A DNA stretch of 64,000 nucleotides, taken from positions 1,498,501-1,562,500 of the forward strand of contig CP046177.1 in NCBI GenBank assembly GCA_014075215.1, written 5' to 3'. This document shows positions 46,017-54,018 of this stretch, in pieces. Within the stretch, counting starts at the first letter, position 1; every line of letters begins with the position of its first letter. The stretch comes from Flavobacteriaceae bacterium. Lineage in GTDB: Bacteria > Bacteroidota > Bacteroidia > Flavobacteriales > Flavobacteriaceae. A program made the translations under genes and the position numbers. Below the pieces are notes generated by a model, which had not been told where the DNA came from, ran no database searches, and was given only the letters and a program-made list of their open reading frames with translations.

Positions 46017-47309
46017 GGGTGCATAACATTTTGTCGTTTTAAGCAGCTTTATTTTTCTCAGTACAGATTAGGTTAACTACTTTGTTCCATTTATCACTCA
46101 GTTTAGTTGTTCTTAATGTGAGCATATTTTGAGCTCCAATTTTAGACCAACGTTGTCCAGAGAGTTTCATTCTTTTTTGAACAACCTCCCTGTTAGCTGC
46201 TTCTATGGCTCCAGATCCTATAATACCTGCTCCTGTATTTTGATATTGCTGATAGTCCATACGCGACCTATTTTCGGTATAATATGTGATAAGTTGGCTT
46301 TGTTGTTTACGTTGATTTTGCTTTGTCAATTCTAAGTTTTTGATATTCTCAATGACTTGATTTACTTGACTGTTTTTTAGTAGTTGCTCCTGTTGACCAA
46401 CCCAACTGTTATATGACTCTTGATTAGAGAGACAAACCTTAGCAAAATCGTGTAAATGTTCTAAAGCATGATACCAATCCAATATTTGTGTGGCAAAAGG
46501 GTAATGTTGATCTACCCATTTCCATATCCATCTAGCACCATCACCAACAAAAATCAGTCGCTTATCAATACTCCTGTAACAGCCTAAGTATCTATCCATT
46601 CTATCTGTAAACTTATCAGCTTTGCCTAAATATGCTTCATACAACGAATGGCGTATCCATCCACGTTTATTTGATATGTCCATACAGCTACTCTGTTTAA
46701 AAATTCTGCCTAATTTTACTTCTTTCCAAGCCTCTTCCCGAGTGAAAAGCATCGACCCATCGACCATAGCATATATGCACTCTTGGTTATCTACCTTAAG
46801 AATATCAGGTTCAACGGCATCAACCTCCAATACTTTTTCTTGCTCTAATAAACCACCATAAAAGTCTGTGACTCTGTAAAGCTGCATCGCATTGACTGAA
46901 ACACCTAGAAGATTCGATAAAACTTCATGACCATCTCCATAACAATCGTTTTGACCAATATAAATCATTTTGTCTTGCATATAGGGACTTATCTTAAATC
47001 CATTGACTTTTTCACTAAAGGGATGAGTGTTGTTAATCTCTATCTTTCCGTAACGTGATAAGTTTTTTTTACGCCTGTCTTTAGATGGTTCGCTTATACT
47101 TCTCTCTAAAACCTCTCGACCATAGTCCGTCCATATTTGATCAAAAGTCTTTTCGTAATCATAGTAACTCTTTATGTTTGATAATTTTGCTATCGCTTGA
47201 TAACGCTTCTTGGCTTGGGCTAAAAATTCCTCTTCGCTAATCATAATGGTGTCGCTTTTAAAAGTTAATCCTTAAAAATAACTATTTCGCGACAAAATGT
47301 TATGCACCC
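46017..47309 (-). mobile_element. ISKra4-family-like element
   Basis: A 1293-bp element with perfect 20-bp inverted ends starting GGGTGCATAACATTTTGTCG, flanked by the 8-bp duplication TATTGAAT. It interrupts the C39 peptidase domain of exporter 2. Confidence 0.92.
46039..47244 (-). CDS. ISKra4-like DDE transposase
   Basis: The 401-residue protein carries YAMVDGSML, IFVGDGARWIW with ILDWYHALEHL, and GSGAIEAANREVVQKRMKLS, which are the three acidic-residue regions of ISKra4/UPF0236-type transposases. It appears intact. Confidence 0.85.
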   Translation of the reverse strand: MISEEEFLAQAKKRYQAIAKLSNIKSYYDYEKTFDQIWTDYGREVLERSISEPSKDRRKKNLSRYGKIEINNTHPFSEKVNGFKISPYMQDKMIYIGQNDCYGDGHEVLSNLLGVSVNAMQLYRVTDFYGGLLEQEKVLEVDAVEPDILKVDNQECIYAMVDGSMLFTREEAWKEVKLGRIFKQSSCMDISNKRGWIRHSLYEAYLGKADKFTDRMDRYLGCYRSIDKRLIFVGDGARWIWKWVDQHYPFATQILDWYHALEHLHDFAKVCLSNQESYNSWVGQQEQLLKNSQVNQVIENIKNLELTKQNQRKQQSQLITYYTENRSRMDYQQYQNTGAGIIGSGAIEAANREVVQKRMKLSGQRWSKIGAQNMLTLRTTKLSDKWNKVVNLICTEKNKAA

Positions 47310-47408
47310 TATTGAATTAGCGACAATAAACACGATACACCACAGTCCGATTGGTCGTGTTGTAAAATGAATGTTTGTTTAAGATGTTTTTGGGATAGGT
47401 TGATTGCT

Positions 47409-47936
47409 TTAGTCATTTTGATTTAATACCCTTAAAATTCCGTTAGCATTTAATTGTCCATTATGTTTTTTTATCAACTCGTTATTTTTATTGTATATCA
47501 GTATATAAGGAATAGATTGAGCATTAAATTGATTAGTAAAATGGAAAGCGTTATCATATAAAAAGGTAATATTAGGTTGATTATTTAGTTTGTATTCTTC
47601 CGAAAACTGCTTTATGGTATCAATAGGTTCATTTGATACAAAAACAAATTGAACATTTTTAAACTTATTTATATTTTTACTTATGCTTTGTGCTTCATGA
47701 TGACAAAAATCACATTCACTGTTAAAGTAAATGAAGATAGTTGTAATATTAGTTTTTAAGTTTTTCTTTGTAAAAGAAATACTATCTAAAGTTTTAAAAT
47801 CAAAATTTGGAATAGTTTGCAACTGTTTAGCAATTTCATTTTTCTCTTTTGATTTTGTAACAATGTTATATCCTAAATAAGATAATAAACTAACAACAAC
47901 TAAAATAACAGCAAAGAGTATTTTTCTTTTATTCAT
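47409..47936 (-). CDS. Membrane-anchored thioredoxin-like protein
   Basis: The 175-residue protein has an N-terminal anchor (ILFAVILVVVSLLSYLGYNI) and a periplasmic thioredoxin fold with CDFC (IYFNSECDFCHHEAQSI) and a SIPYILIYNKNNELIKKHNG strand-helix containing the cis-Pro. It is intact here, unlike its cluster 1 counterpart. The stop overlaps the exporter start by 8 bases. Redox control of the two-cysteine exported peptide is the likely role, inferred from context. Confidence 0.78.
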   Translation of the reverse strand: MNKRKILFAVILVVVSLLSYLGYNIVTKSKEKNEIAKQLQTIPNFDFKTLDSISFTKKNLKTNITTIFIYFNSECDFCHHEAQSISKNINKFKNVQFVFVSNEPIDTIKQFSEEYKLNNQPNITFLYDNAFHFTNQFNAQSIPYILIYNKNNELIKKHNGQLNANGILRVLNQND

Positions 47937-47940
47937 AAAT

Positions 47941-48567
47941 TTAACTCATATTTAAGGTAAAAAACATTACACCAACTATCCAAATTAATAGACAAATCCC
48001 ATAACTACTTGCTACTATAGAAAAGCCTTTGTCAGTATTTTCATTAAGTTCGTTACCAATCAAATACGCCAAAATGAACCAATATATTAGCTCAAATAGA
48101 TTCAATACTTGAAACGGATAAATAAACCAAGGTTGTAAACCCTCAGAACCTATAATGTTTAAAGCAGATAATGGATAGAAGTATTGCAAATCTTCTAAAT
48201 TATAATCTGTTTGAAAAAAATAAAACCAAGCAGTTTTAAAAACAATGACCAACAAAAATATAAACTCTGCTTTTACTACTATATTAAAAAGTATTTTATA
48301 TTTGATTTCTTTACCAAAAAAGAAACAACCAACATCAATAATTGCTGCAATAATTGATATCTTCAATAAAAGAAGCAATGGTAGAATTACATAACTCAAC
48401 CACTGCCACTTTTCTCTGAAATCAATCATGTTATCAATTTGCTCTATAGACAATTGTTCTGATAGTGAATTAATCACTACTTCATCTGTATTGAGTAACT
48501 CTTTAGAAAAAAAACCTAAACAAAATTGAGTTAATACTAGTATTAAAAATATAGCCTTATTACTCAC
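47941..48567 (-). CDS. Polytopic membrane protein of bacteriocin cluster 2
   Basis: The 208-residue protein has about five hydrophobic helices (AIFLILVLTQFCLGFF, SYVILPLLLLLKISIIAAIID, IFLLVIVFKTAWFYF, FELIYWFILAYLIG, GICLLIWIVGVMFFTL) with a hydrophilic loop FREKWQW. I recognise no named family. It is fixed in the gene order peptide, two-helix protein, this protein, thioredoxin-like protein, exporter. Immunity or membrane assistance to export is plausible. Spacing to the thioredoxin-like gene is 4 bases. Confidence 0.65.
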   Translation of the reverse strand: MSNKAIFLILVLTQFCLGFFSKELLNTDEVVINSLSEQLSIEQIDNMIDFREKWQWLSYVILPLLLLLKISIIAAIIDVGCFFFGKEIKYKILFNIVVKAEFIFLLVIVFKTAWFYFFQTDYNLEDLQYFYPLSALNIIGSEGLQPWFIYPFQVLNLFELIYWFILAYLIGNELNENTDKGFSIVASSYGICLLIWIVGVMFFTLNMS

Positions 48568-48766
48568 TCGTTGTTTTATTTCTTTTCAATATTGTCAAAT
48601 ACATACTTGCTGCAAGACAGAATGAACCTATAATACCAATTATCGCGCCTAATTGTTCTTTGTCGTTTTGATTTCCTAACAATATTAAGGTTAGAAAAAC
48701 ACCTAATACAGTCAAACTTGCTACAAAAATAAAACTAGGTATGTCCTTTTTTAAAAATAATTTCAT
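48560..48766 (-). CDS. Small two-helix membrane protein of cluster 2
   Basis: The 68-residue protein (MKLFLKKDIPSFIFVASLTV start) has two membrane helices and a charged C-terminus (LTILKRNKTTSE). It is a paralogue of the protein at 21213 and overlaps the next gene by 8 bases. Its place right after the precursor peptide suggests immunity, unproven. Confidence 0.65.
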   Translation of the reverse strand: MKLFLKKDIPSFIFVASLTVLGVFLTLILLGNQNDKEQLGAIIGIIGSFCLAASMYLTILKRNKTTSE

Positions 48767-48783
48767 AATTATAAATTTATAAA

Positions 48784-48818
48784 ATCCTCAAGAAATATTA
48801 ATTATACTCCTTGAGGAT
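48784..48818. terminator. Hairpin after precursor-peptide gene 2
   Basis: ATCCTCAAG / CTTGAGGAT stem (9 bp) with a 17-base loop between the precursor gene and the next gene. The sequence differs from the cluster 1 hairpin while position is kept, which supports an attenuation role. Confidence 0.6.
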
Positions 48819-48825
48819 AAATAAT

Positions 48826-49020
48826 TTACAAATCTGTACAGCCTAATGCAACTGCAGAAGGTGTTAAAGACCAAGTTACTGCCCATAAAATTGCTGCAGC
48901 TCCTCCCGTAAGGAAAAATGCCGCTGCAAAAGTTAATGCACCCATAGCTATTCCAGCTGCACATCCAACATCACCTCCACCTTGAAGGTTTTCCATTTGA
49001 TTAAAATCTAATGTTTTCAT
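48826..49020 (-). CDS. Double-glycine leader peptide (bacteriocin-like precursor 2)
   Basis: The 64-residue precursor has leader MKTLDFNQMENLQGG and a mature part starting GDVGCAAGIAMGALTF. The mature part is hydrophobic with single cysteines near each end (VALGCTDL). Leader length, the LD(L/F)NQME pattern and cysteine spacing agree with precursor 1, while the mature sequences differ widely, as expected for diversified bacteriocins. It is the first gene of cluster 2 behind a conserved inverted repeat. Confidence 0.8.
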   Translation of the reverse strand: MKTLDFNQMENLQGGGDVGCAAGIAMGALTFAAAFFLTGGAAAILWAVTWSLTPSAVALGCTDL

Positions 49021-49041
49021 AATAAAATAATTTTAAGTTAT

Positions 49042-49080
49042 ACCATTCAAATTTAGTTAAATTTTAGAAATTGTGAATGG
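49042..49080. promoter_or_regulatory. Inverted repeat upstream of precursor-peptide gene 2
   Basis: ACCATTCAAATTT and AAATTGTGAATGG, the same inverted repeat as in cluster 1, about 22-60 bases before the start codon. Conservation while the surrounding bases differ points to a regulator site. Confidence 0.5.
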
Positions 49081-49143
49081 CTTTTATCAATTTCTAAAAC
49101 GTTTATTTACAGTCTTTTTTCTCCGTTTGAGAGAGTCAGCCTT

Positions 49144-49277
49144 GTTGCCAACGTTTTGGCTATGCGTAGTTTGGGATTTTAAAGCGATAAATTTTCAATT
49201 TACTCAAATGTTATTTGCTTGCATAGACTTGCTGATTATCGTTAATCCCCAAATTACGTATAGCCTTTGTTACCTGC
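49144..49277 (-). other. attC-like recombination site M
   Basis: GTTGCCAACG + ttttggctatgcgtagtttggg on the left and ccccaaattacgtatagcc + TTTGTTACCTGC on the right. Minus strand: GCAGGTAACAAAGG ... CGTTGGCAAC. Termini match L and N. The methyltransferase gene to its right ends inside it. Confidence 0.78.
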
Positions 49278-50290
49278 TGGCTTTTTTTCTTTTTAGTTAA
49301 TTCAATAAATTCAGCTTGTATTCGTTTGTTTTTGATTAAAATTCTGAAATACGGGCACTTTCCATTTATTGATAAATCTTTTTCATCATTTCCTTTTCTG
49401 AATTTAATTATCTCAAACTGGTCAGGATTGAACTTATGTAAAAATGTTATAGGTACGCCCATAAATCCGTTATAGTCAGAAGGAATGTCTTTAGTTTTAT
49501 TTACATTAATACCATCGTAATTGTCATATTTAGGGTATTCGGTTTCATTTCCAAAATACTTCTTTGTCAATTCAATATCTTCGTGTCTTTTAGAAGTTTC
49601 TAAATTAGTTAGCCATAAACAATTATTAGGGGATATTATTTTATTTCCAGATTCATTAATTCGAGCTTCTGTTCCGTAAAGTTCGTAGTGTTCGGGAACA
49701 ATAAAACCAGAAATACCTCTACCAAGGTTTATACCTAGCCACGCATTATTTTCTTTAATTAACTTAAATATTTCTTTGTAAGTAATTGCATTAATGTTAC
49801 CTATTAATAAAAAAGCTTTGTCGTATTTAATTAATTGAGCAACATATTCTCTGAATAGTGAAAACGGTGGATTAGTAACAACAATGTCTGATTGTTTTAA
49901 TAGTTCGATACTTTCAGTACTTCGGAAATCGCCATTTCCATTAAAGTAAATAATATCTTGGGAATTTGGTTCAATTCTATCTTCTATTGTTCCTGTATAT
50001 TCATAGAAAGACCCGTTTTCAGATTCTTCAGTATTAAACAAATCTCGTTCTTGTTTTTTATAACAAGCAGATATTAATTTTTTAAGACCTAATTCTTTAA
50101 AATTCTGTGCAAAGTATTTAAAAAAATTACTGATACGAGCATCATCACAGTTACAAAAAACTACTTTGCCTTTAAAGTGGTTTTTATAATGTTCTAATTC
50201 ACTTTCTATGTCCGAAAACTGCGTATAAAACTCATCGTTTTTATTGGTTTTTGCTTTATTTAATAAAGAGTGTTGTACCTTTCTTGCCAT
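49211..50290 (-). CDS. EcoRI-type adenine DNA methyltransferase
   Basis: The 359-residue protein is clearly homologous to M.EcoRI along its length: the NKNDEFYTQFSDIESEL start, FCNCDDARISNFFKYF, catalytic NPPF at 140-143 (VVTNPPFSLFREY), and GINLGRGISGFIVPEHYELY. It should methylate the inner adenine of GAATTC or a close relative. The last 20-odd residues (after QQVTKAIRN) are translated from attC M and are absent from M.EcoRI. The frame is intact although the partner nuclease gene is dead, so it may now act as a solitary methylase. Confidence 0.9.
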   Translation of the reverse strand: MARKVQHSLLNKAKTNKNDEFYTQFSDIESELEHYKNHFKGKVVFCNCDDARISNFFKYFAQNFKELGLKKLISACYKKQERDLFNTEESENGSFYEYTGTIEDRIEPNSQDIIYFNGNGDFRSTESIELLKQSDIVVTNPPFSLFREYVAQLIKYDKAFLLIGNINAITYKEIFKLIKENNAWLGINLGRGISGFIVPEHYELYGTEARINESGNKIISPNNCLWLTNLETSKRHEDIELTKKYFGNETEYPKYDNYDGINVNKTKDIPSDYNGFMGVPITFLHKFNPDQFEIIKFRKGNDEKDLSINGKCPYFRILIKNKRIQAEFIELTKKKKSQQVTKAIRNLGINDNQQVYASK

Positions 50291-51114
50291 TTCAATCTTG
50301 TTTAAAAATCACTTTTTTTGAGTAATTTGATTAAATATATCACTACCTAATGCTTTAAGAGATGTTTTAGAAATCTCAATCATAATTTCAAACATCTTTT
50401 CTGCATTCCACTTTTTACCATCTCCTTGTGTATAAATTGAAGTCGCTTGAAGCATTATGTTTTTCTTGTTATGCTTAACAAATTTGTTTTCACATAAATT
50501 TTCATTGATAGGCATTCCGTAATTAGCAGATGTTAAGCGGTCTAATCTATTTAACATACCCGAATTGTATGTAAGTGTTACTACTCTTCCGTCTGGTCTT
50601 GTAACATTTATAGTTTCAGTCAAGAAATTTGACCCTTCTAAGAATAAAACGTAAGGGAAATGTTATTCAGCTAACATAAAATTAGCAATTTCAGATATGT
50701 TTTTGTGCGACCTTTCTATTGCATTACCAGCAGCCATAAGGTCTTGGTTGTTATTTTTACCAACTAATTTTCCTTGTTGAATATTATCAATATCTTTTCC
50801 TTGATGTTTAGCCTCTGATACCAAAACTATTCTCCAATTTCCATTGTCGTCTTTTACTTCAATAATTCCACCATCAGGTTTTATACTTGAGTTTGATACA
50901 AAAAGTGTCCGTCCTAAGTTTTTATCAATTTTCTGTAAAATTTCGTTTATTTCTTCCTTTTTAATGCTTGTTCTATATTGAAAACTTAATTGAGGATAAT
51001 CTTTTTCAAGTTGTTTAATTATGAGTTGTGAAATTTTTCCAACAGTTATGTCGTGTGATTTTGCTTCTTCTCCAAATATGCCAACTACACCTTGGGATTT
51101 TTTATGTTGATTTG

Positions 51115-52209
51115 CTAAGTACATGACAAAAATTTAGTCAAGTTCATATTGTTTTGATTTACAGGGTTTAATAGCACAGAAGCGATATAATCTAATCCAT
51201 ATTTGAATATGCTTTTAGCCATTCTTCCATGCTTTTTTATTTTGATAGGCTTAATCTGATGTAAATATATACCAACTTTGTAACACCATACGAAAGCCAT
51301 CATTACAAGCAGTACTAATTTTTCAATACGCTTAATATCTTGCAGGTGTGTGTTTTCAATATCAAAGCCACTGGCTTTCATTGCTTTAAAACACATCTCT
51401 ATCTGCCATCGTTCTTTGTATTGTTCAAAGGCCTTATCAGGAGCGTTGAACGATACAATGATTAAGAAATCAGGCTTTCCATTTTTTGGGTACAACTTGC
51501 ATCCGGAAAGGAAACAAAGCTGACCATTAACACGTACAATTTTAGGATAATACACAAACTCATTGATCTTATGTGGATTAAACAAGTGAAATACTTTGAT
51601 GGTTTTGTTCTTATCAGGAAGCTCTACCTTAAAGTTGTTTCGAATGCGGATATAATATTTGATTCCATTTGTATTCAAGAAATCCAACCAATGATTACCT
51701 ACAAACTCTCTATCGGCTACAATGGATTTAATAACATCTTTGCCAAAAAGTCTTATGAAACGATTCACAAGATCAATACGCTCCTGACTGTTAGAGTTCC
51801 CTGGCTTATCTAACATAGTAAATAACAATGGGAAGGCAACACCTTTATAGACAACTCCCAACATAAAAATGTTGATGTTGGTCTGACCAAACTTCCAATT
51901 GGTCCTATCAATACTCAAGATCAATCCCTCTTGCTTAGGAAGGAGACTAAATATAAGACGAGCGATCAAATCTCCATCCAACGAATAATCAGCAATAAAT
52001 CTTTGAATACGTCTGAGTGATGACTTCGAATCTACTGAGGTCTCAAAAGCGTTGGCTACCTTTTCAAAGGTAACTGTCTGTACCTTACAGAGGGCGATAA
52101 TGAAATGTGATATGAGTTTGATTCTTGCCAAATTGATCTTACCTTGGAAATGAGAACTTAAAACTGAATTTAATTCACTACTTTTAGTGGAAGCATTGGT
52201 TTTTTTCAT
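51115..52209 (-). CDS. IS4-family transposase
   Basis: The 364-residue protein carries ILSIDRTNWKFG (first D), SIVADREFVG (second D) and YKERWQIEMCFKAMK, which matches the Y-(2)-R-(3)-E-(6)-K signature of IS4 enzymes. It appears intact. Confidence 0.9.
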   Translation of the reverse strand: MKKTNASTKSSELNSVLSSHFQGKINLARIKLISHFIIALCKVQTVTFEKVANAFETSVDSKSSLRRIQRFIADYSLDGDLIARLIFSLLPKQEGLILSIDRTNWKFGQTNINIFMLGVVYKGVAFPLLFTMLDKPGNSNSQERIDLVNRFIRLFGKDVIKSIVADREFVGNHWLDFLNTNGIKYYIRIRNNFKVELPDKNKTIKVFHLFNPHKINEFVYYPKIVRVNGQLCFLSGCKLYPKNGKPDFLIIVSFNAPDKAFEQYKERWQIEMCFKAMKASGFDIENTHLQDIKRIEKLVLLVMMAFVWCYKVGIYLHQIKPIKIKKHGRMAKSIFKYGLDYIASVLLNPVNQNNMNLTKFLSCT

Positions 52210-52324
52210 TAGAAAAATGAGTGATGTTATTCTTCTAATATACTGAAAATCAATGCTTTATTTTAATTATTTAACATTTAATTTACTGATAATCAATTAA
52301 TTATATTTTTTGTCATGTACTAAA
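51115..52324 (-). mobile_element. IS4-family element
   Basis: A 1210-bp element with about 18-bp inverted ends (core AGTACATGACAAAAA), flanked by the 9-bp duplication GTTGATTTG. It sits in codon 13-14 of the EcoRI-like nuclease gene. The terminal repeat supplies the transposase stop codon. Confidence 0.92.
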
Positions 52325-52429
52325 GTTGATTTGTTAATCTTTTTGATTGATTCTTTTTAGGCATATTGTTAGTTCACTATTTTTTATACAAAGATACAAA
52401 TTTGTACTGATGTTCATTTTTGCGTGCTT

Positions 52430-52566
52430 GCAGGTAACGTTCCGGCTATGAATAGTAGCGGATTTTAAGGTAATTAACTTTCGGGTTACTACTATCTTTC
52501 CTATTAGTCATTGCTCTTTGATTTATCACTATCCCCGCTATTATTTATAGCCATTGTTAGCATTCG
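52430..52566 (-). other. attC-like recombination site N
   Basis: GCAGGTAACG + ccggctatgaatagtagcgg on the left and ccgctattatttatagcc + ATTGTTAGCATTCG on the right. Minus strand: CGAATGCTAACAATGG ... CGTTACCTGC. Termini match M and O. The DUF1016 gene ends inside it. Confidence 0.78.
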
Positions 52567-53562
52567 TTTTAATTCTTCTGATGTAGGAACCTTTCCTTTC
52601 AGATTGCTAGGTAATTCCTGTGTTAACTTATACGAAGAAACTCCAATCGGTTTATTATTTGTTCTCAATGTGTATTCAACTTCAAGATTGTCTTTTATTG
52701 GGCAAAGAATTATTCCGATAGATGGATTGTCGTCTGGTTGTTTCTCTTGTTCATCCAATAATTCAAGATAGAAGTTCATCTTACCTGCAAATTCAGGCTC
52801 AAATTCAACAGTCTTTAATTCAATAGCTACCAAACATTTCAATATCCTGTGATAAAACAGAAGGTCAATGAAGTATTCTTTTTGGTTCAGTTTTAGTCGG
52901 TACTGATTGCCTATAAAGCTAAAACCGTAACCAAGTTCAAGGAGTAAATCACGAATATTTTCAACTAACCTATTTTCTAGTTCTTTTTCCAAAATAGGTT
53001 TGGTAATTCCAAGAAAGTCAAGATTATATTCACTCTTCATTGCTTCATTAGCTTGTTCGGATAAATGAACTGGCAATGCTTTTTCAAAATTACTTTGTTT
53101 AGGGTCTTTTAAATGATGTTGATAAGCATTTGCTTTTATTTGGTTGAGTAGAACGGCTCTACTCCAACCCAATTTGTTCGTAGCGTCTAAGTAATATGCT
53201 CTTTCTTCAATATCTTTTACTTGATGAAGGATTAATAAATTTTGCCCCCAAGGAATGGTTAACGCTAATTCTAATAAGTCAGCATTATCTTTGTATTCTA
53301 AGTAGAATTGCCTCATTCTCCATAAATTCTGAGGAGAGTAGCCTTTTACACCATCAATGATTTTATTAATGTCTTTGGATAAGGTATCAACAATAGATTT
53401 TCCCCAATTATTCTTTTCTTGGTTTTGGACAATCAGTTTCCCAATTTCAAAATTTTGAGCAATATGATGTTTGTTTAGTGCTTTATAAGCTTCATATTTA
53501 GTAGAACTGATTGTGTTGACAATCTCTTTGAAAAATTCATTATATGTAGTTAAATCATTCAT
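52504..53562 (-). CDS. DUF1016 / YhcG-type PDDEXK nuclease
   Basis: The protein of about 352 residues starts MNDLTTYNEFFKEIVNTI. It has a DUF1016 N-terminal helical domain (LSKDINKIIDGVKGYSPQNLWRMRQFY) and a C-terminal PD-(D/E)XK domain (YFIDLLFYHRILKCLVAIELK, with D and the E-x-K pair). An upstream in-frame start overlaps the regulator gene and the palindrome and is not preferred. The last 18 residues (TMAINNSGDSDKSKSND) are encoded by attC N. YhcG-type nucleases occur in defence islands and near RM genes; DNA cleavage is inferred from the motifs. Confidence 0.82.
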   Translation of the reverse strand: MNDLTTYNEFFKEIVNTISSTKYEAYKALNKHHIAQNFEIGKLIVQNQEKNNWGKSIVDTLSKDINKIIDGVKGYSPQNLWRMRQFYLEYKDNADLLELALTIPWGQNLLILHQVKDIEERAYYLDATNKLGWSRAVLLNQIKANAYQHHLKDPKQSNFEKALPVHLSEQANEAMKSEYNLDFLGITKPILEKELENRLVENIRDLLLELGYGFSFIGNQYRLKLNQKEYFIDLLFYHRILKCLVAIELKTVEFEPEFAGKMNFYLELLDEQEKQPDDNPSIGIILCPIKDNLEVEYTLRTNNKPIGVSSYKLTQELPSNLKGKVPTSEELKRMLTMAINNSGDSDKSKSND

Positions 53563-53611
53563 TTGGATATTTCTAATTCTCGCACAGGTGTGATAGAGAT
53601 TGGTAAATTTC

Positions 53612-53637
53612 AAATCTCTCACAGCTGTGAGAGATTT
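53612..53637. promoter_or_regulatory. 26-bp perfect palindrome between regulator and DUF1016 gene
   Basis: AAATCTCTCACAG / CTGTGAGAGATTT is a perfect 13-bp inverted repeat overlapping the stop codon of the XRE gene. A related half-site (CACAGGTGTGATAGAG) follows 20 bases downstream. It could be an operator for the XRE protein, controlling the nuclease, or a transcript hairpin. Confidence 0.55.
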
Positions 53638-53848
53638 ACTTTTTAGTCGGTAATAATAATTCTCTAATATCAACATCTAGAATTTCAGCAATTTCTGCTA
53701 AAGTCTCAATAGACGGTTGCATATCATTTGTACACCATCTTGAAACAGTCGTCCTATTTTTACCTACTTTTTCAGCTAACCATTTGTTTGTTCTGTCTTG
53801 TTCAGCTAAAACTACCCGTATTCTATTATAATTCTTTTTACTGGTCAT
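53636..53848 (-). CDS. XRE-family regulator
   Basis: The 70-residue protein is almost only an HTH_3 domain: RIRVVLAEQDRTNKWLAEKV, then KNRTTVSRWCTNDMQPSIETL and ILDVDIRELLL. It is the first gene of the DUF1016 cassette on the minus strand and is divergent from a small plus-strand gene. A direct repeat TTTGAATCGT (at its own start and at 53934-53943) may be part of its control region. It probably represses the downstream nuclease. Confidence 0.8.
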   Translation of the reverse strand: MTSKKNYNRIRVVLAEQDRTNKWLAEKVGKNRTTVSRWCTNDMQPSIETLAEIAEILDVDIRELLLPTKK

Positions 53849-53907
53849 TTGAATCGTTTTAGACTATGTAAATAGCATTTAGTGTAAAAATAGTTTATTA
53901 AAAAGAA

Positions 53908-53937
53908 TTGAATTTTTAACTTTTTAAACTATATTTG
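53908..53937 (+). promoter_or_regulatory. Promoter of small plus-strand gene
   Basis: TTG at 53908-53910 and TATATTTG at 53930-53937, 19 bases apart, match the Bacteroidota promoter. The direct repeat TTTGAATCGT begins within the -7 box. Confidence 0.5.
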
Positions 53938-54018
53938 AATCGTATTACGTAACTATTGATTTGTTTGAAGATTCAATGATGTATTATGAGTAACTAAAAT
54001 TAAAAAATCATTTTTATT

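Larger units (their letters stand above)
43926..47416 (-). pseudogene. Peptidase-containing ABC exporter 2, split by ISKra4-like insertion
   Basis: The 5' part (from ATG at 47416, overlapping the thioredoxin-like stop by 8 bases) encodes the start of the C39 peptidase with the catalytic Cys region QSDCG. The IS enters after the SLIQYY region. After the 8-bp duplication TATTGAAT the frame continues through the rest of the peptidase, six membrane helices, Walker A VGESGSGKST, signature LSGGQKQV and Walker B VLLLDEF, to the stop. Without the IS the gene is intact (about 720 codons). It would cleave GG leaders and export the peptide encoded at 48826. Confidence 0.87.
50309..52364 (-). pseudogene. 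EcoRI-type restriction endonuclease, inactivated
   Basis: Three pieces together encode an EcoRI homologue. At 52318-52364 lies MPKKNQSKRLTNQ. At 50663-51105 lies HKKSQGVVGIFGEEAKSHD through the active-site region IKPDGGIIEV (D) and VLVSEAKHQGKD (E, K). At 50309-50662 lies HFPYVLFLEGSNFLTE through SANYGMPINENLC to the end. Two lesions inactivate it: an IS4-family insertion after codon 13 with a 9-bp duplication, and an in-frame TAA at 50663-50665 where EcoRI has Ser (FMLSES). The catalytic residues are still encoded. Confidence 0.92.

Noticed and set aside
53563..53676. N-terminal extension of the DUF1016 protein
   Set aside because: The upstream in-frame start overlaps the XRE gene end and the palindrome, and the extra 38 residues do not look like the DUF1016 start.
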